64,000 nucleotides of DNA from Sva-07 sp963716095 (lineage in GTDB: Bacteria; Actinomycetota; Acidimicrobiia; Acidimicrobiales; Ilumatobacteraceae), in assembly GCA_963716095.1 (NCBI GenBank), contig CAVQSV010000008.1:1-64000 (forward strand), in the 5' to 3' direction. The notes beneath the pieces were generated by a model. That model had not been told where the DNA came from and ran no database searches. It saw only the letters and a program-made list of their open reading frames with translations. The stretch's first letter is position 1. Each line of letters begins with the position of its first letter. This document shows positions 1 through 8,208 of this stretch, one piece after another. A program made the position numbers and the translations under genes.

Positions 1-236
1 CCGGAACTGCCACGCGGACCGGGGCGTTCGACTTCGCCATTATCGAGTGGGTGCGAACGCGGAGTCGCCGATCAGAAGTGCCGTCCCTGTGCGGCTTGGG
101 ACGAGTTGACGGCGTGGAAATGTGAGGGGCTTCGCGACGGCGATTTCCGTCGGACGAGCGAGTGTCGGCGATGAGCCCAAGCAGTGGATACGTTTGTCGA
201 CGAGGAGGTGTTGGCCCTGATGCGAGCACGGTTGAC

Positions 237-1143
237 ATGGCGGCAGCTGCGGTGCTGCTGGTGGCGGGGGCTGCCGGTTGCGGGGCGCCGTACCTGCACG
301 CGGTGGACGACGGGGTGTACGGCGCGCTGGTCCCGACGACTGAGCAGTGGGCCGACGAGAGGTCGGAGGCGATCCCGGGAGGCTTCGCCGCTCTCAGCGC
401 CGACGGCGCGGAGCGTGTCGTGGTGCGGATCGAGGGCGACACGGTGACGTTCGAGCTGGACGGGGAGACCGCCGTGACCCGGACGGTGGTGGAACGCCGC
501 GACATCCAGGACAGTGAGGGCTCGGGCCCGTTCAAGGCCGAGACCCAGGTCCTCGCCCTGGGGGAGGAGCCGCTGGTCCTGGGCTCCTTGAGGGTCAGCG
601 ACCCGGTGATCTGGTATGCCGGCGGCTACGACAGCACCGGGGTGGTCGCGATCAAGCCGTGGGACCCCGAAGAGCGGGGGCCGATCGTCCAGTGCGTCGC
701 CGCTGACGAGCAGTGCCTGGAGCTGCCGGTCGGCGAGACGCTGGTCGGGGACCCGATCGGTGAGTACACGGACATGAACGAGCCCGGTTCGGCGGAGAAC
801 CCGGTGGCCGGCATCCGGGTGACCGCCACGGACGTCGTGTACACGCTCGACACCGGGGAGGAGGTGCGCAGCAGCCGTGACGGAGGAGTTCCTTGTCCGG
901 GCCTGCGCACTCTGGGAGTCGGCGGTGTGGCCGGTCCCGGCCGAGGTCGGTGTCGCCTTCGAGGATCCTGTGCTCGTGGAGACCAGCTGTCCCCTGCCCT
1001 CCGGCGAGGCGCCCAGCCTCACCGTGATGGAACGGGCCGCGCTCCCCGTGCTCGCGCCACTGGCGCCACAGTGGGGCGGGGAGTGGTGCCAGCCCGGACC
1101 GGACTGCCTGTGGTTCGTCGACGAGGAGGGCGGCGATGGCTGA
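237..1143 (+). CDS. Lipoprotein-like hypothetical protein, frameshifted
   Basis: I do not recognise this protein. The frame from ATG 237 opens with a hydrophobic stretch ending in the lipobox-like AAGC, followed by about 200 residues of acidic, beta-rich sequence (VYTLDTGEEV near its end). Around 877 the protein-like sequence moves to the next frame (VRACALWESAVWPVP, then CLWFVDEEGG) and stops at 1143, so one frameshifted gene of about 300 residues is likelier than two overlapping genes. The signal peptide lacks its basic n-region in this frame; ATG 220 in another frame supplies it (MRARLT), which suggests a second frameshift near 230. Probably exported and lipid-anchored; function unknown. 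Bases 1144 to 1422 hold nothing I can support. Confidence 0.5.
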
Positions 1144-1422
1144 GCGCTGCGCAGAGCTGGAGTGTCAGGGCGAGCTGAGCAAAGTGTGAGTCGAGGAAGG
1201 GTACGGCGGTGGTCGGGTACAACGGCGAGTCAGCCTTGAAAGTGGTACAGCTCGCCTCCCCGAACCTGTCGATCATCCGGTGACTGTTTGCGAGGGGTGT
1301 AGCCCGAGGAGATCGACTGTCGGGTCGGTCATCTCCGGTGTCTTCCTGGTGGTCATCGATGACTGGGTCCTCGACCGCGAAGCGGCGTCCTTTACCGCCT
1401 CGCGGTTGAGTATTTCGTCTGC

Positions 1423-2052
1423 TCAGCGGGGAGCGTCTGCGTACCGGAGGTACGGCTTGAACTCCTCGACGTTGTCGAACTGCTTCTTGGCATCCTCGGT
1501 GGAGACGGCCAGGCCGACGATGACCCGCTGGCCGGGTTGCCAGTCAGCCGGAGTGGCGATGGGGTGGGCGTCAGTGGCCTGCAGGGCGTCGATGACTCGC
1601 ACGATCTCGTCGAAGTTGCGGCCCACCGACTTGGGGTAGGTGAGCATCAGTCGCAGCTTGTTTGCCGGGTCGACGATGAAGACCGAGCGCACGGTGGAGG
1701 TGTCGCCTTCGCCGGGGTGGATCATGTCGTAGAGCTCGGCGATGCGATGGTCGGGGTCCGCCACGATCGGGAAGTTGAGTTCGGTTCCGGTGACCTCGCC
1801 GATGTCGGGTGCCCACTTGTGGTGGTCCTCGATCGGGTCGATCGACAGCGCCATGGCCTTGGTGTTGCGCTTGGCGAACTCGTCCTTGAGCGCGGCGGTG
1901 CGTCCCAGTTCGGTGGTGCACACCGGGGTGAAGTCGGCGGGGTGGCTGAAGAACACCGCCCATGAGTCCTGCTTCCAGTCGTGGAAGGAGATCTCGCCGT
2001 CGGTGGTCATTGCGGTGAAGTCGGGGGCGGTGTCGCCCAGATGAAGTCCCAT
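1423..2052 (-). CDS. 1-Cys type peroxiredoxin (AhpC/TSA family)
   Basis: Thiol peroxidase that reduces hydrogen peroxide or organic hydroperoxides in the cytoplasm. The 209-residue protein has the peroxidatic motif PADFTPVCTTE with Cys45, and its length and C-terminal region (YPKSVGRNFDEI, then PADWQPGQRV) match the Prdx6/1-Cys subfamily rather than the shorter 2-Cys AhpC; no second conserved resolving cysteine is seen. ATG 2052 is chosen because GGAG lies about 8 bases upstream and the fold begins at once (MGLHLGDTAPDF); the longer reading frame upstream runs through a likely operator. The gene stands alone, with a CsoR-like palindrome just upstream. Confidence 0.93.
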   Translation of the reverse strand: MGLHLGDTAPDFTAMTTDGEISFHDWKQDSWAVFFSHPADFTPVCTTELGRTAALKDEFAKRNTKAMALSIDPIEDHHKWAPDIGEVTGTELNFPIVADPDHRIAELYDMIHPGEGDTSTVRSVFIVDPANKLRLMLTYPKSVGRNFDEIVRVIDALQATDAHPIATPADWQPGQRVIVGLAVSTEDAKKQFDNVEEFKPYLRYADAPR

Positions 2053-2072
2053 GATGTTGCTCCGTTCAGGTA

Positions 2073-2088
2073 ATACCCCGTTGGGTAT
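2073..2088. promoter_or_regulatory. Perfect palindrome resembling a CsoR/CstR-family operator
   Basis: ATACCCCGTTGGGTAT: two 6-base arms, ATACCC and GGGTAT, around CGTT. It lies 21 bases upstream of the peroxiredoxin ATG, where a repressor would block transcription or early elongation. The ATACCC-n-GGGTAT layout resembles published operators of the CsoR/CstR (copper- or persulfide-sensing) repressor family. Assignment to that family is inference; no CsoR-like gene is visible in this window. Confidence 0.5.
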
Positions 2089-2200
2089 GTACTGGCCAAC
2101 CGTTGCGAAGTCGCCCGTATTCCAGCTCGGCACCAGTCTTCGAGTGGGCTCGCGGCATCGGTCGGGTGTCCGAGAATGTCGATCTGGCCTGTTCGGCTCG

Positions 2201-2380
2201 TCAGCGGGCCGTCACTCGCTTGACGACAGTGCCGGGCGGGGCGTCGACGTATGCCTTCGACCTGTTCAATCCGTCGCTGTCGAACAGGATGCCCCCGACG
2301 GGACGTCCTGCCTTGGAGCCGAGATCGGCTTCGAGGACGGTTGTGTCCGGCACGGTTCCGAGCGCGGCCAGCCCCGCCAC
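2201..2380 (-). CDS. Possible small protein, unrecognised
   Basis: A 59-codon frame from GTG 2380 starts just after the stop of the ZIP transporter gene on the same strand. Its sequence (VLEADLGSKAGRPVGG, FDSDGLNRSKAYVDAP) looks protein-like rather than like an arginine-rich shadow frame, but no family is recognised and there is no clear ribosome binding site. It may be a remnant of a larger gene or a translationally coupled small protein. Confidence 0.3.
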   Translation of the reverse strand: MAGLAALGTVPDTTVLEADLGSKAGRPVGGILFDSDGLNRSKAYVDAPPGTVVKRVTAR

Positions 2381-2390
2381 GATGCGAACG

Positions 2391-3131
2391 TCAGGAGTTG
2401 ATCTGAGTGACCGCGAGCAGCAGGCCGAGGCCAGCGACGAAGGCGAGCGTCGTTTCGACCTTGTCTCGGGTTCGCGTTTCACGGGCGATCTCGGGCAGCA
2501 GGTCTGCTGCTGCGATGTAGATGAAGTTCCCCGCGGCGAACGGGAGGAGATAGCCCACCTCGACGCTCCCCGAGACCGCATAGGCGACGAGGGCCCCGAC
2601 GAGAAACGTCAGGGCCGACGCGAAGTTCCATACCAACGCGGACCGACGCGACCATCCGCTGTGGATGAGGATGCCGAAGTCGCCGAACTCCTGCGGGATC
2701 TCGTGCAACGCGGCAACGAGCCAGGTCACGATCCCGACGCGGATGTCGACCACGAAGGCGCCGCCGACAGCGAGGCCACCGATGAAGTTGTGGCCTCCGT
2801 CGGCGATCAAGATGAGATGGCCGAGCGGACGATGCTCCGACCCCGGTGAACGGTGGCAGTGATGCCAGTGAAGGAACTGTTCCAGCGTGAAAAAGACGAG
2901 AAAGCCTGCGACCAGCCACACGTAGACCACGAGGTTGTTGCCGAGCGCTCTGACCGCTTCGGGCAGCATGTGGAAGAACGCTCCGCCCAACAGCGAACCC
3001 GCTGCGAGTGCGACGGTCGGCATGACCACTCTCGCGAGGGTCGCCTCGGACAGCTTGGTGGTCACGGCACCCACCAGAGCCAGCGAACTCATTGCGATGC
3101 CCACGATCAGGATCCACGCGAGTGTCGTCAT
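2391..3131 (-). CDS. ZIP family divalent metal transporter
   Basis: Inner-membrane importer of zinc or a related divalent metal. The 246-residue protein has about seven to eight hydrophobic segments, a short histidine-rich loop (LHWHHCH) after the third, and the two ZIP signature helices: HNFIGGLAVGGAF (family pattern HNF.dG) and LHEIPQEFGDFG (HEIPQE), whose His and Glu side chains form the binuclear metal site. GTG 3134 directly precedes ATG 3131, so the exact start is uncertain by one codon. It may share regulation with neighbouring stress and ferritin-like genes, but there is no operon evidence. Confidence 0.92.
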   Translation of the reverse strand: MTTLAWILIVGIAMSSLALVGAVTTKLSEATLARVVMPTVALAAGSLLGGAFFHMLPEAVRALGNNLVVYVWLVAGFLVFFTLEQFLHWHHCHRSPGSEHRPLGHLILIADGGHNFIGGLAVGGAFVVDIRVGIVTWLVAALHEIPQEFGDFGILIHSGWSRRSALVWNFASALTFLVGALVAYAVSGSVEVGYLLPFAAGNFIYIAAADLLPEIARETRTRDKVETTLAFVAGLGLLLAVTQINS

Positions 3132-3167
3132 CACATGGCCGCGGCGCGTGCTCGGAAACCGATGAGG

Positions 3168-3710
3168 TCAACGGGCGGATTGCTCGCTCGGCCCCTTCTC
3201 CATGGCGATCAGCCGTCCGCCGGTGTCGGTCAACACTCCACGTACGACGTCAGGCTGGTCGTGGCTGCACACGACGAGGAGGACTTCGCCGGGCTCGAGA
3301 GCGAGGTAGCGGAAGTCCTCGTGCTCATCCCAGCTGACTGCGCCAACTGTGGTGCCGATGTAGCCACCCAACATGGCGCCCCACAACGCCGATGCGCCGG
3401 CGAGTGCGAGCATGCCGCCGACACCGATGACTCCGACACCCGTCGCGGCGAGGGCGGCAATCGCAACGCCTGCGAGCGCGCCGAGTGGGGCTCCAGCCTC
3501 GACTCCGACCTTGGCGTCGTGCAGCATTTCTGCGTCCGCGTCGTGTTCGAAGTCGACCGGGTTGTCGTCGTGAACGACCACACCGAGACGTTCGCTGCCG
3601 AGACCCACGGCGCGCAGACCCGTGACAGCGTGCTCCGCGGCAGCTCGGTCGGCAAAGACCGCGGCGATGTGATCGTGACCGCGATGGGCATCGAGTTCCT
3701 TGGTGTTCAT
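3168..3710 (-). CDS. General-stress (YflT-like) N-terminal domain protein with glycine-rich membrane segment
   Basis: The 180-residue protein begins with a domain resembling the heat-induced stress protein YflT/general stress protein 17M fold (IAAVFADRAAAEHAVTGLRA, residues about 15-55). It continues with a glycine/alanine-rich hydrophobic hairpin (AGVAIAALAATGVGVIGVGG) and a short C-terminal domain. That arrangement is common in actinobacterial proteins of unknown biochemical role expressed under stress. A strong ribosome site (GAGGAG) precedes ATG 3710. The function in detail is unknown. Confidence 0.75.
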   Translation of the reverse strand: MNTKELDAHRGHDHIAAVFADRAAAEHAVTGLRAVGLGSERLGVVVHDDNPVDFEHDADAEMLHDAKVGVEAGAPLGALAGVAIAALAATGVGVIGVGGMLALAGASALWGAMLGGYIGTTVGAVSWDEHEDFRYLALEPGEVLLVVCSHDQPDVVRGVLTDTGGRLIAMEKGPSEQSAR

Positions 3711-3849
3711 CTGTGCTCCTCACGCGTTGAACGTCCGCTTCGATTGTTGCCGAGGGGTCGACGCTGCGGCAGAGTCGAACGACCCGCGACGGTTCGACGT
3801 CGCCGCCAGCGGCGTGCGAACACCTGACTTTGGGCCCTGAGGACGGTTC

Positions 3850-4374
3850 GTGGCCAGGGTTACGGTCACCGGTATGAACTCATCGGATCACGCCTTGAGC
3901 GCCGCTGAGGTGTCTGCGCTGTGCGAAGCCCTCGACGACGAGCTCACGGCCATCGCCACCTACGAGCAGGTGATCGCCGATTTCGGTGCGATTCGGCCCT
4001 TTGTCAACATCGTGGAAGCCGAGCGTCGACACGCGAACGCACTCCGTTCGCTCTTCGAACGCTACGACGTTGCCGTGCCCGACGACCTGGGCGCCGACAT
4101 GGTGCCGCGTTTCTCGTCGCTCCACGAGGCCTGCCTCGCCGGCGTCGAAGGTGAGATCGACAACGCTGCCATGTACGACCGGTTGATCGAAGCCACGAGT
4201 CACGCTGACATCGTCGAGGTGTTCGAAAACCTCCGACGAGCCTCGCAGGAGAACCACCTCGAAGCGTTTCGACGCTGCGCGAACCGGCAGGACGGACCCG
4301 ACCTCGACGCCGATGGTGGTGCCGGTCGCCGACGACGTCGGAGGCATCGCGGCGGCTCGGACCAACCGTCGTGA
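3850..4374 (+). CDS. Ferritin-like domain protein (DUF2202-like)
   Basis: Four-helix ferritin-like fold with carboxylate/His metal ligands: ELTAIATYEQVIADFG and IVEAERRHANAL in the first helix pair, LAGVEGEIDNAAMYDRLI and RRASQENHLEAF in the second. The E...ExxH pattern in both halves fits a di-iron or dimetal centre. The arginine-rich tail (residues about 158-167) may be unstructured. GTG 3850 has a GAGGA sequence six bases upstream; ATG 3874 is an alternative start at which the domain is still complete. The stop overlaps the start of trmO (GTGA), so the two are probably co-translated. Substrate unknown. Confidence 0.8.
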   Translation: MARVTVTGMNSSDHALSAAEVSALCEALDDELTAIATYEQVIADFGAIRPFVNIVEAERRHANALRSLFERYDVAVPDDLGADMVPRFSSLHEACLAGVEGEIDNAAMYDRLIEATSHADIVEVFENLRRASQENHLEAFRRCANRQDGPDLDADGGAGRRRRRRHRGGSDQPS

Positions 4375-4775
4375 CGACCGACAGCGATCCGGTGGTCGTC
4401 CACCCGATCGGCAGGGTCGAATCGTCGCTGAAGGACCTTGATGCGGCACCGAAACAGGGTGACGAGGGTGCACCCGACGCCTGGCTCGTGTTCGATGCCG
4501 AGGTCGCTGCGGGGCTTCGCGACCTTCGGGCCGGCACAGAAATCCTGGTGTTGACCTGGTTGGATCGAGGTCGGCGAGACGTTCTCACCGTGCACCCGCG
4601 AGGCGACCCGACCCGAGACGAGCGCGGCGTGTTCAGCACCCGGTCCCCGAACCGGCCGAATCCGATCGGTCTTCATCCCGTCGAGATCATCGCCATTGAT
4701 GGCACACGAGTCCTCGTGCGCAACATGGAGGCCGTCGACGGGACCCCGATCCTCGACGTCAAACCCGTAGTCTGA
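4371..4775 (+). CDS. trmO: TrmO-type tRNA N6-methyltransferase (TsaA domain)
   Basis: Predicted to methylate the N6 position of t6A37 in some threonine tRNAs using S-adenosylmethionine. The 134-residue protein is a single TsaA/UPF0066 domain: the N-terminal PIGRVESSL strand, then FSTRSPNRPNPIGLH, the family signature near residue 85. E. coli TrmO carries an extra C-terminal domain absent here, as in most actinobacterial versions. GTG 4371 overlaps the preceding TGA by four bases. Its place between two ferritin-like genes is probably coincidental. Confidence 0.85.
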   Translation: MTTDSDPVVVHPIGRVESSLKDLDAAPKQGDEGAPDAWLVFDAEVAAGLRDLRAGTEILVLTWLDRGRRDVLTVHPRGDPTRDERGVFSTRSPNRPNPIGLHPVEIIAIDGTRVLVRNMEAVDGTPILDVKPVV

Positions 4776-4806
4776 ACACACCCCCGCGAGCTCGACAAGG
4801 AACCCA

Positions 4807-5340
4807 ATGGCTGACTTTCTCACCGACGTCGAAACACTGCGGCAACGAGCGCGCGCCAACATCGAACAGGGCCCGATCACCTCGGCGTACGGCGCCGATC
4901 GAGAACGAGTGATCGCCGTGCTCAACGAGGCGCTCGCCACCGAACTCGTCTGCATCCTCCGCTACAAGCGGCACTACTTCACGGCAACGGGCCTCAACGC
5001 TGGACCCGTCGCTGCCGAGTTCCTCCAGCACGCCAACGAAGAACAGATCCACGCCGATCAGATCGCCCTGCGAATCACCCAGCTGCAAGGTGAGCCGAAC
5101 TTCGACCCCGAGGGGCTGGCCACCCGTTCCCACGCCGAGTACGACGCCAGCCTGGAACTGCTCGACATGGTCCGAGAGGACCTGGTCGCCGAACGCGTCG
5201 CGATCGAGAGCTACAGCGAGATCATCACCTGGCTCGGATCCAACGACCCGACCACCAGACGCATGCTCGAAGACATCCTCGCCATGGAAGAGGAACACGC
5301 CAACGACCTGCTCGGAATCCTCGAAACCATCGGCCGTTAG
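4807..5340 (+). CDS. Bacterioferritin-like ferritin superfamily protein
   Basis: A 177-residue four-helix protein. The first helix has NEALATELVCILRYKRHYF, helix two HANEEQIHADQIA, helix three EDLVAERVAIESYSEII and helix four LEDILAMEEEHANDL, giving the paired Glu and ExxH ligands of a diiron ferroxidase site. Bacterioferritins are usually about 155-160 residues; the extra N-terminal 20 residues are predicted helical. There is no obvious haem-binding Met at the classical position. Likely roles are iron storage or oxidative-stress protection. It begins 31 bases after trmO and may belong to the same transcript. Confidence 0.82.
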   Translation: MADFLTDVETLRQRARANIEQGPITSAYGADRERVIAVLNEALATELVCILRYKRHYFTATGLNAGPVAAEFLQHANEEQIHADQIALRITQLQGEPNFDPEGLATRSHAEYDASLELLDMVREDLVAERVAIESYSEIITWLGSNDPTTRRMLEDILAMEEEHANDLLGILETIGR

Positions 5341-5638
5341 TCATCCTCGCGCCAGCGTCAGAGCGCCCTACCGATGGTCGGAGCAAGCCAGGGTGGCACC
5401 GCACCGGCCTCAGACCCGCTCTCTGTCCGGCAAACCTGCGAACTCGAGGTTCCGACGACGGCGCACATAACGCGAGCGCCGTAACCCGGCATCCGCCGTC
5501 GAGAGTCCACTCGGGTACGGCCCTACTGCGGTGCAACACTTTCGCGGGCGGCCCGGCTGATTCAGTCGCCTGGTGGGATGCTCCCGCACGCGTTCGGCGC
5601 ATGCGGCGGTGTCGCTCGTCGCGAGTACCCTGATCTGC

Positions 5639-5821
5639 ATGGCACGACGCGCTGACGAGTTGCACGACCGGGTGGTCGTTGTGAATCCGGAGGAGGACTG
5701 CTCTCCGGCCGCGTTCCGTTTGCTCATCGACGAGCTCTCCATCGAACCGGAACCTGAGCTCGAATCCTTGGACGCAGCGGCCGTACTCGAGACGATTCGC
5801 GCCGAGTCCGAACACGCGTGA
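5639..5821 (+). CDS. VapB-type antitoxin (small, adjacent to PIN toxin)
   Basis: A 60-residue acidic protein starting at ATG 5639, ending in a Glu-rich tail (ELESLDAAAVLETIRAESE) typical of the toxin-neutralising segment of antitoxins. No canonical DNA-binding motif is obvious, so the VapB assignment rests mainly on its overlap by four bases (GTGA) with the PIN-domain gene. The 300 bases upstream (5341-5638) show no gene or recognisable signal. Confidence 0.65.
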   Translation: MARRADELHDRVVVVNPEEDCSPAAFRLLIDELSIEPEPELESLDAAAVLETIRAESEHA

Positions 5822-6231
5822 CGCCCGTTGTCATCGACGCGTCCGCTGGCGTGGAGATCCTGGCCAACACCGCCCACGGTCGGCGTCTCGCACGACTGCT
5901 TCCGACCGATGCCGTGGGCTGGGTGCCCGAGCACTTCTACGTCGAAGTCGCCGGGGTTGTACGACATCAGACAGTCGTGACTCGGACGCTGACCGAGGAG
6001 GCCGCAGAGATGGTGTTGGGCCGGCTCGATCGTTGGCACCTGCGTCGAGCGCAACCCGGACCGTTGATCACCGCTGCGTGGCGGTTTCGTCACAACATGA
6101 CCATGGCCGATGCCGTCTACGTGGCACTCGCCGCGGAACTCGGCGGAGCCCTGCTCACCGACGATCACCGGCTTGTCAACTCGCCTGGATTCCCGACCAA
6201 CGTGAGCGCTCTCACACTCGACCGCTCCTGA
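5818..6231 (+). CDS. vapC: PIN-domain toxin, VapC family
   Basis: Predicted Mg-dependent endoribonuclease. The 137-residue protein contains the four acidic PIN positions: Asp7 in VVIDASAGVE, Glu43 in EHFYVEVAGV, Asp in TMADAVYVALAAEL, and Asp in ALLTDDHRL. Length and spacing match VapC. It is translated from GTG 5818 inside the stop region of the antitoxin gene, the usual coupling of these pairs. The module sits 180 bases upstream of a broken tRNA-Glu end, consistent with arrival on an integrated element. Confidence 0.87.
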   Translation: MTPVVIDASAGVEILANTAHGRRLARLLPTDAVGWVPEHFYVEVAGVVRHQTVVTRTLTEEAAEMVLGRLDRWHLRRAQPGPLITAAWRFRHNMTMADAVYVALAAELGGALLTDDHRLVNSPGFPTNVSALTLDRS

Positions 6232-6412
6232 ACCACGACCGGCAGTCGGTCGGGCCACCCCTCGCCACGGCTGGACGTCTTGCCAATCCACTTGCCACTC
6301 CACGCAGCGGTACTGGCCGATATGGGACGACACGAGGCAACACGGCGTGTAGCGTTAGCCCTGCTCAGACCACATAAGACGGCATCAGACAACACGAGCC
6401 GGACAGTCTCAG

Positions 6413-6461
6413 TCGCCCTCTCAAGGTGGCGGCACGGGTTCGAATCCCGTACGGGCTGCCA
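6413..6461 (+). tRNA. 3' half of a tRNA-Glu (anticodon CTC), 5' half missing
   Basis: An anticodon arm (TCGCC, loop CTCTCAA with CTC at 6420-6422, GGTGG), a four-base variable loop, a perfect T arm (ACGGG, TTCGAAT, CCCGT), acceptor strand ACGGGCT, discriminator G and an encoded CCA. The matching 5' acceptor AGCCCGT and a D arm are absent at the right distance upstream. This is therefore not a complete tRNA gene but the piece left when an element integrates in a tRNA 3' end, i.e. an att-like scar. Confidence 0.75.
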
Positions 6462-6477
6462 AGTGAACAACCAGGTC

Positions 6478-6511
6478 AGAGGCCCGCTCCGGCGGGTCTC
6501 TTTCCGTTTTC
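6478..6511 (+). terminator. Rho-independent terminator after the tRNA-Glu 3' end
   Basis: A ten-base stem (6478-6487 paired with 6492-6501, one G-U) with a four-base loop, followed by a T-rich tail (TTCCGTTTT). Its position 16 bases past the CCA suggests it is the original terminator of the tRNA gene and that the native chromosome lies to the right of the fragment. Confidence 0.7.
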
Positions 6512-6627
6512 GGCCTCCGTTGCCCATCGCGTGCCCGGCGCATGTCGACCGTCGCTGATCGTGAGCTCAGTCAGCGTGGAGCGGCACTGCTCGTGGTGGC
6601 GCGGTGATCACCGACGAGCCGCTCAGC

Positions 6628-7255
6628 TCAGGCTGGGGTGGCAGCGAGGACGACGCGTTCCATGGCGGTTCGGGCTTGGGTGAGGACAGCTGGGTCGTCG
6701 TGAAGGATGTACGAGGTGTTGGCTGCGATCACCAGCGCGTTGAGCTCGAACACGAGGGTCGCAACGTCGGTGTCACCGCGCAGTTCACCGAGGGACACCG
6801 CCTCGTTCGCCGCCGCCGGTGAGCACGCTGATCCAGTCCTTCTGGTTCGCTGCGACCCGTTCACGCAGCGGGCCGGGCCGGGCGCCGAGCTCCGCTGCTG
6901 CGGCGGCGAAGAAGCAGCCGCCCGGGAGCGTGCGGTTCTCGACGTAGGTCAAGAACGACTCGCACAGTGCCCGAAGACGGTCGAGCCCTCGCAGCTGCAG
7001 TACGGGAGCCACGACCACGTCGATGAACAGCGTGCGGGCGCTGTCGATGGTCGCGAGCTGCAGCGCCGCCTTTGAGTCGAAGTGGGCGTACACGCCGCTC
7101 TTGCTGAGCTCGGTGGCGTGAGCGAGCGTGCCGATGCTCAGCCCGTCGAGGCCTTCCACGGTCGCCAAACGCACCGCGGTGTCGAGGATCAGTCGCCGGG
7201 TTCGTTCACCGTCGACTCGGGCCCGCCGCACGGTGACCCCCGGAATCTCAGTCAT
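6628..7255 (-). CDS. TetR family transcriptional regulator, frameshifted
   Basis: Starts at ATG 7255 with a TetR helix-turn-helix: RRLILDTAVRLATVEGLDGL, then IGTLAHATELSKSGVYAHFD (residues about 15-65). The ligand domain continues to about residue 145, where the frame changes near 6815-6825. The remaining domain (ALVIAANTSYILHDDPAV) is in the next frame and stops at 6628. Together they give a normal length of about 208 residues. A strongly conserved protein in both frames suggests a base-call error. It is divergent from the methyltransferase, and two palindromes lie between them. Confidence 0.85.
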
Positions 7256-7268
7256 CGATTGACAAGTT

Positions 7269-7313
7269 AGCACGATCGGTCGTACTCTTGAAGTTAGCAC
7301 GACCGATCGTGCT
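7269..7313. promoter_or_regulatory. Two TetR-type operators in the divergent promoter region
   Basis: Two near-identical palindromes, AGCACGATCGGTCGTACT (7269-7286) and AGCACGACCGATCGTGCT (7296-7313), with centres 27 bases apart. TTGACA at 7259-7264 could be a -35 element for the methyltransferase, placing site 1 between -35 and -10 and site 2 downstream. They lie 13 bases from the TetR start and 17 from the methyltransferase start, so autoregulation plus repression of the neighbour is the simplest reading. Confidence 0.75.
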
Positions 7314-7330
7314 TTCTGAGGAGCCAGCTG

Positions 7331-8157
7331 ATGACCGAGACAACGATGACCGCCATGACCGATGCCGAACGCGTCAGAACCAGTGGATCGAGGCGGGACA
7401 CGGCTGGGGAGCACGTGCCGAGGAATGGGCGTACCTGTTCGAGCCGTATGCGCTCCCAGCCAATCAGCTGGTGTTCGACCGGCTGAGCGTCGGCGCGGGC
7501 ACGCGCTACCTCGACGTCGCCTGCGGGTCAGGCTTCGCTGCCAACATCGCTCACCGTCGCGGGGCCACCGTCAGCGGGCTCGATGCCTCCGAGGACTTGA
7601 TCGGTATTGCGAGGGCACGGACGCCCGACGGCGACTTCCGCGTCGGCGACATGTTCGCGCTCCCCTTCGACGAGGGGACCTTCGACGTGGTGACGAGCTT
7701 CAACGGCATCTGGAACCGATGCGACGAGGCGCTCGATCAGGCGCGAACGGTGCTCACCGACGACGGACTGCTCGGGTTGACCTATTGGGGTTCGCACGAA
7801 CGCATGGGGCTCATGGCGTACTTCATCACCGTCATGCAGCACTCGCCGCCGAGCCATCAGGCTGCGACCATGGAACTCGGCGAGACCAGCAACGTCATGG
7901 CCGACATGCTCGGCGCAACCGACTTCGAACTGCTCGACCAGGGAACCGTCGAGGTGATCAACGAGTGGCCCGACGTCGACACTGCCGTCAGAGCGCTCGC
8001 AGCAGCGGGCCCCTCGGTTCCCGCAATCGAAGCCGTCGGCTACGAGAACTTCTGTGAGGCGCTTCGCGAAGCAATCGCCCCGCTGCACGACCGGACGGGA
8101 CGCGTCGGCGTACGCATCTCGTCGGAGTTGGGATGGGTGACAGCCCGACCGACCTGA
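7331..8157 (+). CDS. SAM-dependent class I methyltransferase, frameshifted near its start
   Basis: ATG 7331 follows a good ribosome site (GAGGAG) and reads MTETTMTAMTDAERVR before the frame changes at about 7376. The rest (NQWIEAGHGWGARAEEW onward) is an ordinary methyltransferase of about 275 residues: motif I YLDVACGSGFAANIA, Asp loop GLDASEDLIGIA, and FDVVTSFNGIWN. The closest generic family is UbiE/Methyltransf_11. The substrate cannot be inferred. The gene is probably induced when the divergent TetR repressor releases the paired operators. Confidence 0.85.
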
Positions 8158-8208
8158 TCGGAACATCAGCATCTTTCGGAGTCCACGCCGGCTCCGGGGG
8201 CGTCACAC

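Noticed and set aside
2103..2849. Plus-strand 248-codon frame over the ZIP gene
   Set aside because: It is antisense to a clear ZIP transporter with conserved HNF and HEIPQE helices and has shadow-type composition.
6361..6461. Complete tRNA gene including the AGCCCTG at about 6359
   Set aside because: That segment is too far upstream and mismatched, and no D arm forms; only the 3' half is supported.
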